Origin: Streptococcus infantis
GTDB taxonomy: Bacteria; Bacillota; Bacilli; Lactobacillales; Streptococcaceae
NCBI RefSeq assembly: GCF_000963255.1
Contig: NZ_JYOV01000014.1
Coordinates: 78,220 to 142,219 of the forward strand
DNA: 64,000 nt
Direction: 5' to 3'
The notes under the pieces were generated by a model. The model worked only from the letters and a program-made list of their open reading frames with translations. It was not told the origin of the DNA and searched no databases. The first letter of the stretch is position 1, and every line of letters begins with the position of its first letter. Shown piece by piece: positions 49,559 to 58,729 of the stretch. Position numbers and translations under genes: made by a program.

Positions 49559-50296
49559 CTAATCTTTTTTAATTTCTTGCCAAGTTATCTTTGCTTGAGC
49601 ATTGATATCGCCATCACTTGAGACTTGGTGATTACTCTCTAATCCATTTAATTCATAACTAGAAGTGATCATGCCTCCTGGTCGAACTTCCTTGACATAT
49701 TTGAGGTTGATTTTTTTAGGGATATGGTTGATAAGAAAATCTGCTCCCATGACCTCAAAAATCCAGTCTAGGTATTTACTGTTATTGACGTGACCATTCA
49801 TATCTAAGTCATAGAAACGAACGTGGTAGTCCTTGCTTATCGCTTCTTCCAGCTCTGTATATTTTGGCCCACGGACCAGTTTCTTAGAAAACTCAGATTG
49901 GTAAGGGGCGACAATTTCTGGTACTACAGGATGAACCTTTCGACTCTCACGATCCATAAGGACAAAGGTAGCTACCATATGAATGATTTCTTGACCATCT
50001 TCATCATAAATAGTAAATCGGCGGTAGCAAAAAAGACGATTATAGGTCAAAGCTTCTGTTTCAATGGTGATTTCCTCAGCAAATTGAGGTAAACGTACCA
50101 CATCGATATCATAATCCGTGATAATCCAGACCAGATTATACTGTTCTAAAACATCCTTGTCACTCACTCCCAGTTCAATTGACTGCATCCCTGATACCTG
50201 TAAGGACAACAAGATAACGTCTGGTAGTTTGATATGACCATTCATGTCAGCCATATCAAAAGGAATTTTCATCTTCATTTGATAAGTTAAGCCCAT
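49559..50296 (-). CDS. Acyl-ACP thioesterase family protein
   Basis: 245 residues with two hot-dog domains, as in the PF01643 acyl-ACP thioesterases; conserved [12 protein letters not shown] near residue 165 carries the catalytic His/Asn region. Releases fatty acids from acyl carrier protein. Lies 4 bp after hemW in the same operon. Confidence 0.87.
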   Translation of the reverse strand: MGLTYQMKMKIPFDMADMNGHIKLPDVILLSLQVSGMQSIELGVSDKDVLEQYNLVWIITDYDIDVVRLPQFAEEITIETEALTYNRLFCYRRFTIYDEDGQEIIHMVATFVLMDRESRKVHPVVPEIVAPYQSEFSKKLVRGPKYTELEEAISKDYHVRFYDLDMNGHVNNSKYLDWIFEVMGADFLINHIPKKINLKYVKEVRPGGMITSSYELNGLESNHQVSSDGDINAQAKITWQEIKKD

Positions 50297-50300
50297 AATT

Positions 50301-51431
50301 TTACTCCAATATAAATCGTTCTGCTACTGTATCACCTAAGAAGAGCCCTCTCTTAGTCATACGAACATGATCGCCATCAAGTTGCATAAGACCTTGTTGA
50401 ATCAAGTCTTTGACAATATCCCCATAAAGTTCCTGGAAAGACCGTCCAAATTTTTCTTCAAAGCGTGCCATGGAAACTCCTGACTTCTTGCGAAGGCCGA
50501 GAAACATCTCTTCTTCCATTTTTTCCCTTTGACTCAGGTGTTCTTCAGTAATACGAGCATTTCCCTCTTCTACCGCCTTTAAATAATGGCGAATAGGCCC
50601 ATGATTTTTATAGCGAACACCGTCTACATAGCCAGACGCACCAGCACCAATTCCATAATACTCAGCATTGTCCCAGTACATAAGATTGTGACGACTCTCA
50701 AATCCTGGTTTTGAAAAATTAGAAATCTCATAATGCTCGAAGCCAGCTTTTTCTAGCTCTGCAATGATATACTCAAACATCTCTGCTTCTAATTCTTCCT
50801 TAGGAAGTGGTAATTTTCCTCGTCTCATACGATTCATAAAAACCGTATGATTTTCTAAAATTAAGCTGTAGAGGCTCATATGAGGAATATCAAGGGCAAT
50901 TGCCTTAGCGACATTGTCCTTTACCTGATCCATGGTCTGCCCAGGAAGTGCGTAGATCAAGTCAATGGAAATATTGTCAAAACCAGCCTGTTTGAGACGA
51001 TCGATATTTTCATAAATATCCTTTTCCGTATGACTACGCCCTATCTTTTTCAGCATTTTATCATCAAAGGTCTGAACACCTAGTGAAACACGATTAACTG
51101 CAGAATTTTGCAGAACAGCAATCTTATCCGCATCCAAATCACCAGGATTAGCCTCGATAGTTAATTCTTCTAAGACTGACAAATCTAAGTTTTTAGTCAA
51201 TCCTTCTAACAAAACTTCCAATTGAGAAGCGGACAAGGCTGTCGGTGTCCCACCACCAATATAGAGTGTACGCAATTTGTGAATGTCATAAGAATGAAAT
51301 TCTTGCAGTAGATGCTCTAGATAGCTGTCTACTGGCTGATTTTTAATAAAGACCTTGGAAAAGTCACAATAATAACAAATTTGTGTGCAAAATGGTATGT
51401 GCACGTAGGCTGATGTCGGTTTCTTCTGCAT
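50301..51431 (-). CDS. hemW: Radical SAM protein HemW
   Basis: 376 residues. The cluster motif CTQICYYC (C-x3-C-x2-C) near residue 16 binds the [4Fe-4S] cluster; GGGTPTAL follows at about 60. Long annotated as oxygen-independent coproporphyrinogen oxidase, but HemW is a heme chaperone-like protein. The ATG lies 7 nt after an extended -10 box and has no Shine-Dalgarno sequence, so the message is predicted to be leaderless. First gene of hemW-thioesterase-NagD-DUF1461. Confidence 0.92.
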   Translation of the reverse strand: MQKKPTSAYVHIPFCTQICYYCDFSKVFIKNQPVDSYLEHLLQEFHSYDIHKLRTLYIGGGTPTALSASQLEVLLEGLTKNLDLSVLEELTIEANPGDLDADKIAVLQNSAVNRVSLGVQTFDDKMLKKIGRSHTEKDIYENIDRLKQAGFDNISIDLIYALPGQTMDQVKDNVAKAIALDIPHMSLYSLILENHTVFMNRMRRGKLPLPKEELEAEMFEYIIAELEKAGFEHYEISNFSKPGFESRHNLMYWDNAEYYGIGAGASGYVDGVRYKNHGPIRHYLKAVEEGNARITEEHLSQREKMEEEMFLGLRKKSGVSMARFEEKFGRSFQELYGDIVKDLIQQGLMQLDGDHVRMTKRGLFLGDTVAERFILE

Positions 51432-51438
51432 AGTATTT

Positions 51439-51447
51439 ATTATACCA
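51439..51447 (-). promoter_or_regulatory. Extended -10 promoter of hemW, predicted leaderless start
   Basis: Minus strand TGGTATAAT, then 7 nt (AAATACT) to the ATG at 51431; nearly the same layout as ylxM. Confidence 0.6.
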
Positions 51448-51463
51448 CAAAGAGTTCACTCAA

Positions 51464-51509
51464 GAAAAAAATCACCATTCTTGATTTTCTAGAAAACAAA
51501 GAATGGTGA
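51464..51509 (-). terminator. Terminator after the YtxH gene
   Basis: TCACCATTCTT (51472-51482) and AAGAATGGTGA (51499-51509); read leftwards it ends in seven T. Confidence 0.85.
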
Positions 51510-51516
51510 CTCTATT

Positions 51517-51912
51517 TTAATTTTCTTGAAGCTCAATGACAATTTCTTGACCATTTCCATTTTCTTCCACAACTACTTTTTCTTCCAGTTGTGATTTGAA
51601 ATGATTCAAGGTTTCTTTTGAAGCCTCGGTCGCTTGTTGAGCATGATATTTTGCTTTATCTAGGACAGTGTCAAGAGTAATTTCCCCAGATTCAATCTGA
51701 TCTTTTGTTTTAAGAACGAATTCTTTGGTTTGTTCTTTGACATCCGTTAATTTTTCACAAACCTGCTCTTTAGCATACTCAGGATCTTCTTTTAGATCTT
51801 CTAAAAATTCTTGTGCTTGGCTTCTAACTTGTTTTCCTTTGTCACTAGTTAAAAACAAGGCAGCTGCAACACCTGAAACAGTTCCTAAAAGGATAGATGA
51901 TAGTTTTCCCAT
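51517..51912 (-). CDS. YtxH-domain small envelope protein
   Basis: 131 residues. One glycine/alanine-rich N-terminal membrane segment (LLGTVSGVAAALFLT) followed by a charged helical, coiled-coil tail, the YtxH pattern. Thought to be membrane- or envelope-associated; function unknown. 15 bp after the DUF948 gene, a common pairing. Confidence 0.82.
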   Translation of the reverse strand: MGKLSSILLGTVSGVAAALFLTSDKGKQVRSQAQEFLEDLKEDPEYAKEQVCEKLTDVKEQTKEFVLKTKDQIESGEITLDTVLDKAKYHAQQATEASKETLNHFKSQLEEKVVVEENGNGQEIVIELQEN

Positions 51913-51927
51913 TAGTCAACTCCTTTT

Positions 51928-52311
51928 TTATTTTTTAAAAAATTTACTTGCAACACGAATAGCAGATAAACCTGCACCAGTTTTTATAGTTTTTGATCCA
52001 GCAGATGATGCCTTTTTACTCAAAACACGTGCTTGTTCATTTAGGTCAGAAACAGAAACAGAGAGGTCTGCAACTGCTGTAAAGAGGGGATCAATTGTAG
52101 CAACTTTGACATTGATATCATCAACAAGAACGTTGACTTTTGTAAGCAATTCATTTGTTTGATGAAGAGTTACATCTACATCTGATGTTAAAGTTTTAAC
52201 AGTTTTTTCAGTTTCATCAATTACACGACCAACTTTTTGAAGGGTAATAATCAGATAAACTAAAAATACAACCAAGGCAATTGCCACAATAATATAAGCC
52301 ACTTCTAACAT
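51928..52311 (-). CDS. DUF948 family membrane-anchored protein
   Basis: 127 residues. N-terminal membrane helix (AYIIVAIALVVFLVYLIITL), then a helical region resembling a small chemotaxis-receptor-like coiled coil, and a basic end. Family unknown in function and usually next to YtxH. Starts 2 nt before the lgt 3' end boundary, same operon as hprK-lgt. Confidence 0.83.
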   Translation of the reverse strand: MLEVAYIIVAIALVVFLVYLIITLQKVGRVIDETEKTVKTLTSDVDVTLHQTNELLTKVNVLVDDINVKVATIDPLFTAVADLSVSVSDLNEQARVLSKKASSAGSKTIKTGAGLSAIRVASKFFKK

Positions 52312-52312
52312 T

Positions 52313-53101
52313 TTAATTCTCCTTTTTTACATTATAAAATGGTGCTTTTTTCCGATTTTGATAAAAGATGATATAAATACCAAGGCCAATCAATAGCGCG
52401 GACAACCACTGGGATACTCGGAGTCCAAAGAACATGAGACTATCCGTACGCATGCCCTCGATAATCATACGTCCAAATCCGTACCAAATTAGATAAAAGG
52501 CAGTGATATGACCACGACGGACACTCTTTAATCGACGTCTAAAAACGACAATCAAGGCAAAACCGATCAGATTCCAGATAGATTCGTATAGGAAGGTTGG
52601 TTGACGATAGGAACCATCGATATACATTTGATTCTTGATAAAACCAGGTAAGTAATCAAGATTGTCAACGGCTGCTCCGTAGGCTTCTTGGTTAAAGAAA
52701 TTCCCCCAACGACCTAGACTCTGAGCAATCATGACGCTAGGAGCTGCAATATCTAAGAAATCCCAAGTATTGATTAATTTGCGATCAGCAAAGATATAGA
52801 GAACAATCGCTCCAGTAATTAAACCACCATAAATCGCAAGACCACCATTCCAAATAGCAAAAATCTCTCCCAGATGTTGACTATAATAATCAAATCTAAA
52901 GATGACATAGTAGAGTCTAGCACCAATGATAGATAAAGGAAAGGCAATTAAGATGAAGTCCAAAATATCATCAGATAAAATCTTCTTTTTAGGCGCTTCT
53001 TTACTGGCAAGATATACCGCTAAAACAAGACCTGTAACGATGCAAAGCGCATACCATCTAACAGCTAAAGGACCAATTTGAAAAGCGATTGGATCAATCA
53101 T
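52313..53101 (-). CDS. lgt: Prolipoprotein diacylglyceryl transferase
   Basis: 262 residues, about seven membrane segments. Signature [13 protein letters not shown] near residue 135 is the Lgt family motif; [10 protein letters not shown] is the second. Transfers diacylglycerol to the lipobox cysteine, the step before LspA (16921-17382). Overlaps hprK by 8 bp. Confidence 0.97.
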   Translation of the reverse strand: MIDPIAFQIGPLAVRWYALCIVTGLVLAVYLASKEAPKKKILSDDILDFILIAFPLSIIGARLYYVIFRFDYYSQHLGEIFAIWNGGLAIYGGLITGAIVLYIFADRKLINTWDFLDIAAPSVMIAQSLGRWGNFFNQEAYGAAVDNLDYLPGFIKNQMYIDGSYRQPTFLYESIWNLIGFALIVVFRRRLKSVRRGHITAFYLIWYGFGRMIIEGMRTDSLMFFGLRVSQWLSALLIGLGIYIIFYQNRKKAPFYNVKKEN

Positions 53102-54029
53102 TTTTCACCTCGTTCTTTGCAATCAGATTTGTCAATCTTTCTTCAAATAGTCGAGTAGCATCAAAGCCCATTTCCTTAGCACGATAATTCATCGCTGCTG
53201 CTTCGATAACGACAGAAATATTACGTCCTGTTTTTACAGGAATGCGGATACGTGGAATAGCTACTCCAGAAATCTCCAATTCCTCAGCATTATTGCCTAG
53301 GCGATCAAAAGTCTTTTGCGTGTCATAATTTTCTAGATAGACAGCCAACTGAACTTGTGAAGAATCCTTCACTGCACTAGCACCATAAAGACTCATCACA
53401 TCTATAATACCAACACCACGAATCTCAAGTAAATGCTTCAAGATTTCAGCTGGTTCACCCCAGAGAGTCATTTCATCCTTAGCAAAGATATCTACACGGT
53501 CATCCGCTACCAAACGGTGTCCTCGTTTCACGAGTTCTAGACCTGTCTCACTCTTACCAATACCACTGTCACCCTGGATTAACACACCCATACCATAGAT
53601 ATCCATCAAGACACCATGTACACTTTCACGCTCAGCCAAACGAGAATCTAGGTAACTTGACAATTCTCCAGACAGACGACTTGTTGCTGTACGACTCGTT
53701 AAAATAGCGATTTTACATTCTCTAGCGGCCTTTAGCATTTCCTCTGGAACTACTAAACCACGCGCAACAATAACTGCAGGTGTTTCCGGTTGGAACAATT
53801 TTTTCAATACCTGGTAGCGGTTATGAGAAGACATGCTAATCAGATAAGACCACTCTTTCATCCCCAATAGTTGAATCCGCTCTGGGGTATAGTAATCAAA
53901 ATAGCCTGTCATTTCGAGACCTGGACGACAAATATCGCCTGTATTGATTTCCTTTTCAAGTAATTCTGGCTCACCATAGACAATGTCTAGTCTAAGCTTA
54001 TCAATCACTTCTTTGACTAAAACCGACAT
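53094..54029 (-). CDS. hprK: HPr kinase/phosphorylase
   Basis: 311 residues from the ATG at 54029 (GAAGGAG 6 nt upstream); a start at 54044 lies within the leader. P-loop GDSGIGKSE near residue 154 and the family signature [10 protein letters not shown] near 203. Phosphorylates HPr at Ser46, driving CcpA-mediated catabolite repression. First gene of hprK-lgt-DUF948-ytxH. Confidence 0.97.
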   Translation of the reverse strand: MSVLVKEVIDKLRLDIVYGEPELLEKEINTGDICRPGLEMTGYFDYYTPERIQLLGMKEWSYLISMSSHNRYQVLKKLFQPETPAVIVARGLVVPEEMLKAARECKIAILTSRTATSRLSGELSSYLDSRLAERESVHGVLMDIYGMGVLIQGDSGIGKSETGLELVKRGHRLVADDRVDIFAKDEMTLWGEPAEILKHLLEIRGVGIIDVMSLYGASAVKDSSQVQLAVYLENYDTQKTFDRLGNNAEELEISGVAIPRIRIPVKTGRNISVVIEAAAMNYRAKEMGFDATRLFEERLTNLIAKNEVKND

Positions 54030-54060
54030 AATTTTCTCCTTCAATCGAGTTCTCCCTACT

Positions 54061-54069
54061 ATTATATCA
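54061..54069 (-). promoter_or_regulatory. Extended -10 promoter of hprK operon
   Basis: Minus strand TGATATAAT (TGn-extended). Confidence 0.55.
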
Positions 54070-54146
54070 AATTGTGGTAGGAAGTTTATGTTTTTAACAG
54101 TGTTTGGGGTATTTATTTAAGAAAGCAACCATTATAATTTTAACAG

Positions 54147-54185
54147 CCAAAAGGGATTAAACAATAGGTTAGTGTTTAATCCCTT
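54147..54185 (-). terminator. Terminator after pce
   Basis: AAGGGATTAAAC (54151-54162) and GTTTAATCCCTT (54174-54185), a perfect 12-bp stem. Confidence 0.85.
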
Positions 54186-54219
54186 CTCTTTATTTATTCA
54201 ACTATTCAACAGTACTAGA

Positions 54220-56949
54220 CTAGTCAGACACTTTATCACTGCTAGCTGGTACTGATTTTTCTTCACTACTTGTTGTAGATTCGGTTGTGTGTTCAGCTGG
54301 TTCTCTTAGAGTTGCTTCTGTTGAAGCTGGTTCTTCTACAGTTGTTGTGTTTGGAGTCGTAGTTGTAGTGCTTGTGGTTGTTGTTACTCCATTAGAAAGC
54401 ATTCTACCATCACTACCTACTTTGTAACCATCAGGTGTAGTCGCATTTCGAAGCATTTCTCCACTTGGTTTGAAGTAATACCAGTCTCCTTTTTCTTGAA
54501 TCCAACCAACTTGCATTTCACCAGACTTATTAAAGTAATAGTAATCTCCAGAGACTTCATGGATACCTGTGACCATTTTACCAGTCTCATTGTCTAAGTA
54601 ATACCATTTACCAGAGTACTTGAACCAACCAGTCTCTGCAGCTCCAGATTCTTTATGATAGTACCAATCTTTGCCGTCAAATACCCATCCGGTTTCCATA
54701 GCTCCAGATTGGTTAAAGCTATATTTGACACCATCAATTTCCTGTCTGCCAGTCACCATAACGCCGTCATTTTGATTCAAGTAGTACCATTTACCTGCAG
54801 ATTTTATCCAACCTTTTTTCTGCTCACCACTTGATGCATAATAGTACCATTTATCATCTTCTTGTTTCCAGCCAGTAACCATAGCACCGCTAGCCTTAAA
54901 GCTATATTGTTGCCCATCGATTTCTTTGGTTCCTGTAACCATCTCTCCATCTTTCGAATCAAGATAGTACCAATCACCAGCATATTTAATCCAGCCTTTT
55001 TTCAGTTCACCACTTGATGCATAATAGTACCATTTGTCATCTGTTTGTTTCCAGCCAGTAACCATAGCACCACTATCTTTAAAGCTATATTGTTGCCCAT
55101 CGATTTCTTTGGTTCCTGTAACCATCTCTCCATCTTTCAGTTCGAGATAGTACCAGTCATTGTTGTATTTAAGCCAGCCTTTTTTCTGATCGCCACTAGA
55201 TGTATAATAGTACCATTTGCCATCAAATTGTTCCCAACCAGTTGCCATGACGCCTCCATCATTGAAGCGATAGAATTTGCCGTCAATCTTATTTAAACCA
55301 GTGACCATTTCTCCAGTTTTAGGATCTAGATAATACCATTTACCTGCATCATTGAGCCAACCACGTTTCATTTCACCTGAAGCGCTAAAGTAATACCATT
55401 TTTGGTGCGTATATTGCCAATAAGTTCCCATTTCTCCGGCTTCATTGAAATAGTACAACTTTCCGTCAATTTCTTTGAAACCAATGGTCATTTTTTTATT
55501 TTCATCTAGGTAATACCATTTATTACCAATTTTATTCCAGGATGATGCTCTTAGTTCATTTGAAAGCGCACCTGTATCATCAAAGACCAGAGTTGCTCCA
55601 TTCACTGTTCTGGTACCAGTTTGCATAATCCCTTTTTCGTCAAAGTAATAGGTCTTACCATCAATGATTGCTAACTCGGATTCTTTTCGATATCCTTTAG
55701 AATCTACATAATACCAATGCTTGTCAATCTGAAGCCATTTAGAAGTTTGTAACTTCCCATCTTTATCCATATATAAAGATTTAAGAGTACCTTCATCATC
55801 AAAATCTTGAAGCCATTTATCTTGTTGCAGATGTCCTTTACCATTGAAGAAGTATTTCGCACCATCAATTGTATGCCAACCAGTTGCCATCTGATCATCA
55901 GCGAAATAATACTTCTTATATCCATCTTCAGTAATCCAACGTGCAGTAGTATTCGGAATATCTGGGTATTCTTGAGAAATATTATTAATGCCATCTGTTT
56001 TTATATCAAAGACAGTAGCATCTTTTTTATCACTTGAAGCATGAACGACTTGAACATTCATCTCTTTCAATTTATCTCTTGTTGCTTGAACATTGATATC
56101 CAAACCTGTTGTTTGCACAACGATAGATGGAGAGAGGTTATTGAGGAAATTAATGCTATTTGAAACTTTTCCATCGAGGTGATGGTTCCACTTCATCAAA
56201 TCGACTTTCCCAATTTGTGGACCTAAGCGATCTTCAGCTCCATAAACATTATCAAGATCCCCACCCAGATAAATTTTCTTTCCATTTACTGTAACTACAG
56301 CAACAATTGAATTGGGGTTATCATCGTATACTTTCTTTAATTTTCCATCTGGACCGTATTCATTCTTGTAGTTATACAACTGAATATCCATATCCCCCAT
56401 TTTGAAATGACTATCATTATCAGAGATATCCTGGATAAGATTGACCCCATATTTTCTAGCGGCATTCAGAGCATTATTATAGTTGAAAAGGTTATCCCAC
56501 AAGCCCCATTGAGTGGCAATTCGATCATCCGAATATCTTTTTAGATAAAATTTATCAACCTTATATTTTTTTAGAACCTCATCAGCTCCACCGATATGGT
56601 CACTATGAACATGTGTTCCAAGCATAAAGTCTAACTTCTGAACACCTACATGGTCAAGATGACGGAAAAGTCGATCTTCAATTGCGTAGAAATTTGACGT
56701 AATAATCCCCGATCTTAATGGATAAAGGGGATCGCTTCCATCTGGAAAGTCATAGTCTTCACCCATATCTATCAGCGCATAATGCCCATTACTTTCAAGC
56801 AAAATGGCATCTGTACCTGGACTTCCTTTGGTATTAATGAAATGAATCCGATTCACGTCAGACTGCGAACTTGTATCCGCCTCAACTCTTGCGCTGACAC
56901 TAAGAAACAAAAATGCTCCTAAAGCGACTGCAACTTTTGTTTTTTTCAT
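54220..56949 (-). CDS. pce: Choline-binding phosphorylcholine esterase (Pce/CbpE)
   Basis: 909 residues. Signal peptide 1-25; metallo-beta-lactamase-fold catalytic domain (~30-340) with zinc motif HVHSDH at 113-118; then about two dozen ~20-residue choline-binding repeats (GWxxxxGKWYYLD pattern). It removes phosphorylcholine from teichoic acids and attaches to them noncovalently. As I recall pneumococcal Pce is about 630 residues, so the repeat array is much longer here, including a near-identical 183-bp tandem copy. After the last repeat comes a Thr/Ser/Glu-rich tail of ~55 residues with no anchor motif. Sits between hprK and rpsU, where I recall no gene in pneumococcus. Confidence 0.9.
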   Translation of the reverse strand: MKKTKVAVALGAFLFLSVSARVEADTSSQSDVNRIHFINTKGSPGTDAILLESNGHYALIDMGEDYDFPDGSDPLYPLRSGIITSNFYAIEDRLFRHLDHVGVQKLDFMLGTHVHSDHIGGADEVLKKYKVDKFYLKRYSDDRIATQWGLWDNLFNYNNALNAARKYGVNLIQDISDNDSHFKMGDMDIQLYNYKNEYGPDGKLKKVYDDNPNSIVAVVTVNGKKIYLGGDLDNVYGAEDRLGPQIGKVDLMKWNHHLDGKVSNSINFLNNLSPSIVVQTTGLDINVQATRDKLKEMNVQVVHASSDKKDATVFDIKTDGINNISQEYPDIPNTTARWITEDGYKKYYFADDQMATGWHTIDGAKYFFNGKGHLQQDKWLQDFDDEGTLKSLYMDKDGKLQTSKWLQIDKHWYYVDSKGYRKESELAIIDGKTYYFDEKGIMQTGTRTVNGATLVFDDTGALSNELRASSWNKIGNKWYYLDENKKMTIGFKEIDGKLYYFNEAGEMGTYWQYTHQKWYYFSASGEMKRGWLNDAGKWYYLDPKTGEMVTGLNKIDGKFYRFNDGGVMATGWEQFDGKWYYYTSSGDQKKGWLKYNNDWYYLELKDGEMVTGTKEIDGQQYSFKDSGAMVTGWKQTDDKWYYYASSGELKKGWIKYAGDWYYLDSKDGEMVTGTKEIDGQQYSFKASGAMVTGWKQEDDKWYYYASSGEQKKGWIKSAGKWYYLNQNDGVMVTGRQEIDGVKYSFNQSGAMETGWVFDGKDWYYHKESGAAETGWFKYSGKWYYLDNETGKMVTGIHEVSGDYYYFNKSGEMQVGWIQEKGDWYYFKPSGEMLRNATTPDGYKVGSDGRMLSNGVTTTTSTTTTTPNTTTVEEPASTEATLREPAEHTTESTTSSEEKSVPASSDKVSD

Positions 56950-56987
56950 GATAAAGCCTCTCAGATTTTTCTACTAATATATATACA

Positions 56988-56996
56988 ATTATACCA
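56988..56996 (-). promoter_or_regulatory. Extended -10 promoter of pce
   Basis: Minus strand TGGTATAAT, 39 bp before the start codon. Confidence 0.55.
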
Positions 56997-57012
56997 AAAA
57001 AACATGAAAAAG

Positions 57013-57047
57013 GGGTGTAAAAATGTAAAATGTCATTTTTACTACCC
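57013..57047. repeat. Inverted repeat upstream of pce
   Basis: GTAAAAATG / CATTTTTAC, 9-bp perfect arms extended by GGG/CCC, covering the -35 side of the pce promoter. Could be an operator. Confidence 0.5.
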
Positions 57048-57323
57048 AAAATGACTTCTTTCTGCAATAGTATTTAAATATAAAAGATGAACTTTCGTAC
57101 TCTTTTATCTGTAATCATAGTACTCTATAGCTTTTCTTCAGTAACTGTTTCTGATAATTTTTCCCTAGACTTCTATCTGCTTGTTTATAATCTTCTCTGC
57201 AAAAATACTTTCTTGACTCTAATCTTTTAACACTATCTTAAAAAATCAGCTATAATTAATATCATTATATCTATTTAACACTGAATTAACTATCCTCTCT
57301 GAGATTTCACTCTTAGAAGCTAA
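57048..57323. other. AT-rich intergenic region, no gene seen
   Basis: No plausible reading frame or RNA gene between the pce promoter and the rpsU terminator. Confidence 0.5.
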
Positions 57324-57351
57324 CAAAAAAGACTAGACAAGTCTAGCCTTT
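57324..57351 (-). terminator. Terminator after rpsU
   Basis: Read leftwards: AGGCTAGA, loop CTTG, TCTAGTCT, then TTTTT. Confidence 0.8.
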
Positions 57352-57359
57352 CTTATTAA

Positions 57360-57536
57360 TTAGAATTTTTTACGTTTACGAGCTGCTTCTGATTTACGTT
57401 TACGTTTTACAGAAGGTTTTTCATAGAATTCACGTTTGCGTGTTTCTTGAAGAGTACCAGCTTTAGTAACTGCACGTTTGAAACGACGAAGAGCATCGTC
57501 AAGAGATTCATTCTTACGTACTACTGTTTTAGACAT
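57360..57536 (-). CDS. rpsU: 30S ribosomal protein S21
   Basis: 58 residues from the ATG at 57536, which has GGGAG upstream; an in-frame start 24 bp earlier includes the ribosome site and is rejected. Highly basic with the S21 signature [14 protein letters not shown] and a [14 protein letters not shown] tail. Binds 16S rRNA near the platform and aids initiation. Own strong promoter. Confidence 0.97.
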
Positions 57537-57570
57537 TTTTTTCACTCCCTTCAAGTTCAAGATCTACTCT

Positions 57571-57599
57571 ATTTTACACGTAATGAAGAAAATTGTCAA
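57571..57599 (-). promoter_or_regulatory. rpsU promoter
   Basis: TTGACA (57599-57594), 17-bp spacer, TAAAAT (57576-57571). Confidence 0.8.
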
Positions 57600-57757
57600 G
57601 AAAAAAATGAAATTCTCCCAAATCATTTCATTTAATTTTTAAAAAATGAGAATTATATATTCTTCTTTTCAAGGGAAAATCTATCACTCACTCCTCTATT
57701 AAAATTATTGTACCACTTTCAGATAAACTGTATTCATTTTTTGAGCATATCCAAACC

Positions 57758-57793
57758 AAAAAACCACCCAATCTATAGGATCGAATGGTTTTT
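57758..57793 (-). terminator. Terminator after nagB
   Basis: AAAAACCA / TGGTTTTT arms with an imperfect inner stem; T run on the minus strand. Confidence 0.65.
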
Positions 57794-57806
57794 AATGATT
57801 AAAATC

Positions 57807-58514
57807 TTATTTCTTTAACAAGCTGAGTGCTGCTGCATCGGCGATAATGGTCACATCTGGATGGTTTTGCAGGCTACTTGCAGGTAGACTTTCTGTCACA
57901 GGGCCTTCAACAGTTCCAGCGATAGCTTCTGCTTTTGATTCACCATAAGCAAAGAGAAGGATAGACTTAGCGTCCAAAATGTTTTTAATTCCCATAGAAA
58001 TAGCTTGTGTTGGAACATCTTCAATCTTATCAAAGAAACGTGCGTTAGCTTCGATAGTAGACTGGTCAAGCTCTACAAGATGTGTTTGGCTATCAAATGG
58101 AGTCCCTGGCTCGTTAAATCCAATGTGTCCATTACGACCAATTCCTAAGATTTGTAGGTCAACTGGATGGTCAGCAAGAATTTGGTTGTAGCGTTCTACT
58201 TCTGCTTCTGCATTATCCTTGACACCACGTGGCAAGAAGCTTTCTTTAAATGGTTTCTTATTGAAAAGATTTTCTTGCATGAAGTAACGATATGATTGAG
58301 GATTGTCCCCATCAAGACCTACGTACTCATCCAAGTTCACACTTGTAAGATTTGAAAAATCAAGATCGCTCTCAACGATTTGTTGGTAAAACTCCAGAGG
58401 GCTACTTCCTGTTGCAAGTCCCAATGTTTGTGCACCGTTTTCCAATTTTTCTTTTAAGATATCAAAAGCAACTTTTCCACCTTCAATTGGATTTTCCACT
58501 TGAATAACTTTCAT
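57807..58514 (-). CDS. nagB: Glucosamine-6-phosphate deaminase
   Basis: 235 residues from the ATG at 58514, with GGAGGA upstream. Motifs [10 protein letters not shown] near residue 66 and [14 protein letters not shown] near 128 carry the catalytic Asp/His set. Converts glucosamine 6-phosphate to fructose 6-phosphate and ammonia, linking amino-sugar use to glycolysis. Its promoter spacer holds a NagR-type operator, implying induction by amino sugars. Confidence 0.97.
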   Translation of the reverse strand: MKVIQVENPIEGGKVAFDILKEKLENGAQTLGLATGSSPLEFYQQIVESDLDFSNLTSVNLDEYVGLDGDNPQSYRYFMQENLFNKKPFKESFLPRGVKDNAEAEVERYNQILADHPVDLQILGIGRNGHIGFNEPGTPFDSQTHLVELDQSTIEANARFFDKIEDVPTQAISMGIKNILDAKSILLFAYGESKAEAIAGTVEGPVTESLPASSLQNHPDVTIIADAAALSLLKK

Positions 58515-58541
58515 AATTTTGTCCTCCATATTCTTTATTTT

Positions 58542-58570
58542 ATTATATGGTATAGACCAATTTTTGTCAA
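58542..58570 (-). promoter_or_regulatory. nagB promoter
   Basis: Perfect consensus TTGACA (58570-58565), 17-bp spacer, TATAAT (58547-58542). A cre-like TGAAAACGGTTTAT lies just upstream at 58572-58585. Confidence 0.8.
58548..58561. promoter_or_regulatory. Probable NagR (GntR/HutC) operator
   Basis: Minus strand ATTGGTCTATACCA, matching the TTGGTNTANACCA dre-type site bound by NagR in streptococci and bacilli; it fills the nagB promoter spacer. Confidence 0.7.
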
Positions 58571-58640
58571 GTGAAAACGGTTTATTTTTGTTGAAAATAT
58601 AAATATACTAAAGAAATCAATTGATAGGTCTACCTACTCT

Positions 58641-58670
58641 AAAAAAGAGAGGAGTTTGACGTCCTCTCTT
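58641..58670 (-). terminator. Terminator after the broken LPXTG gene
   Basis: AAGAGAGGA / TCCTCTCTT stem with an 8-nt loop and T run. Confidence 0.8.
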
Positions 58671-58729
58671 AAATCATCTATCAGAAACACTTCCTGATTA
58701 TATTTTGGAAAATGTTTCTTTTTCTTATA

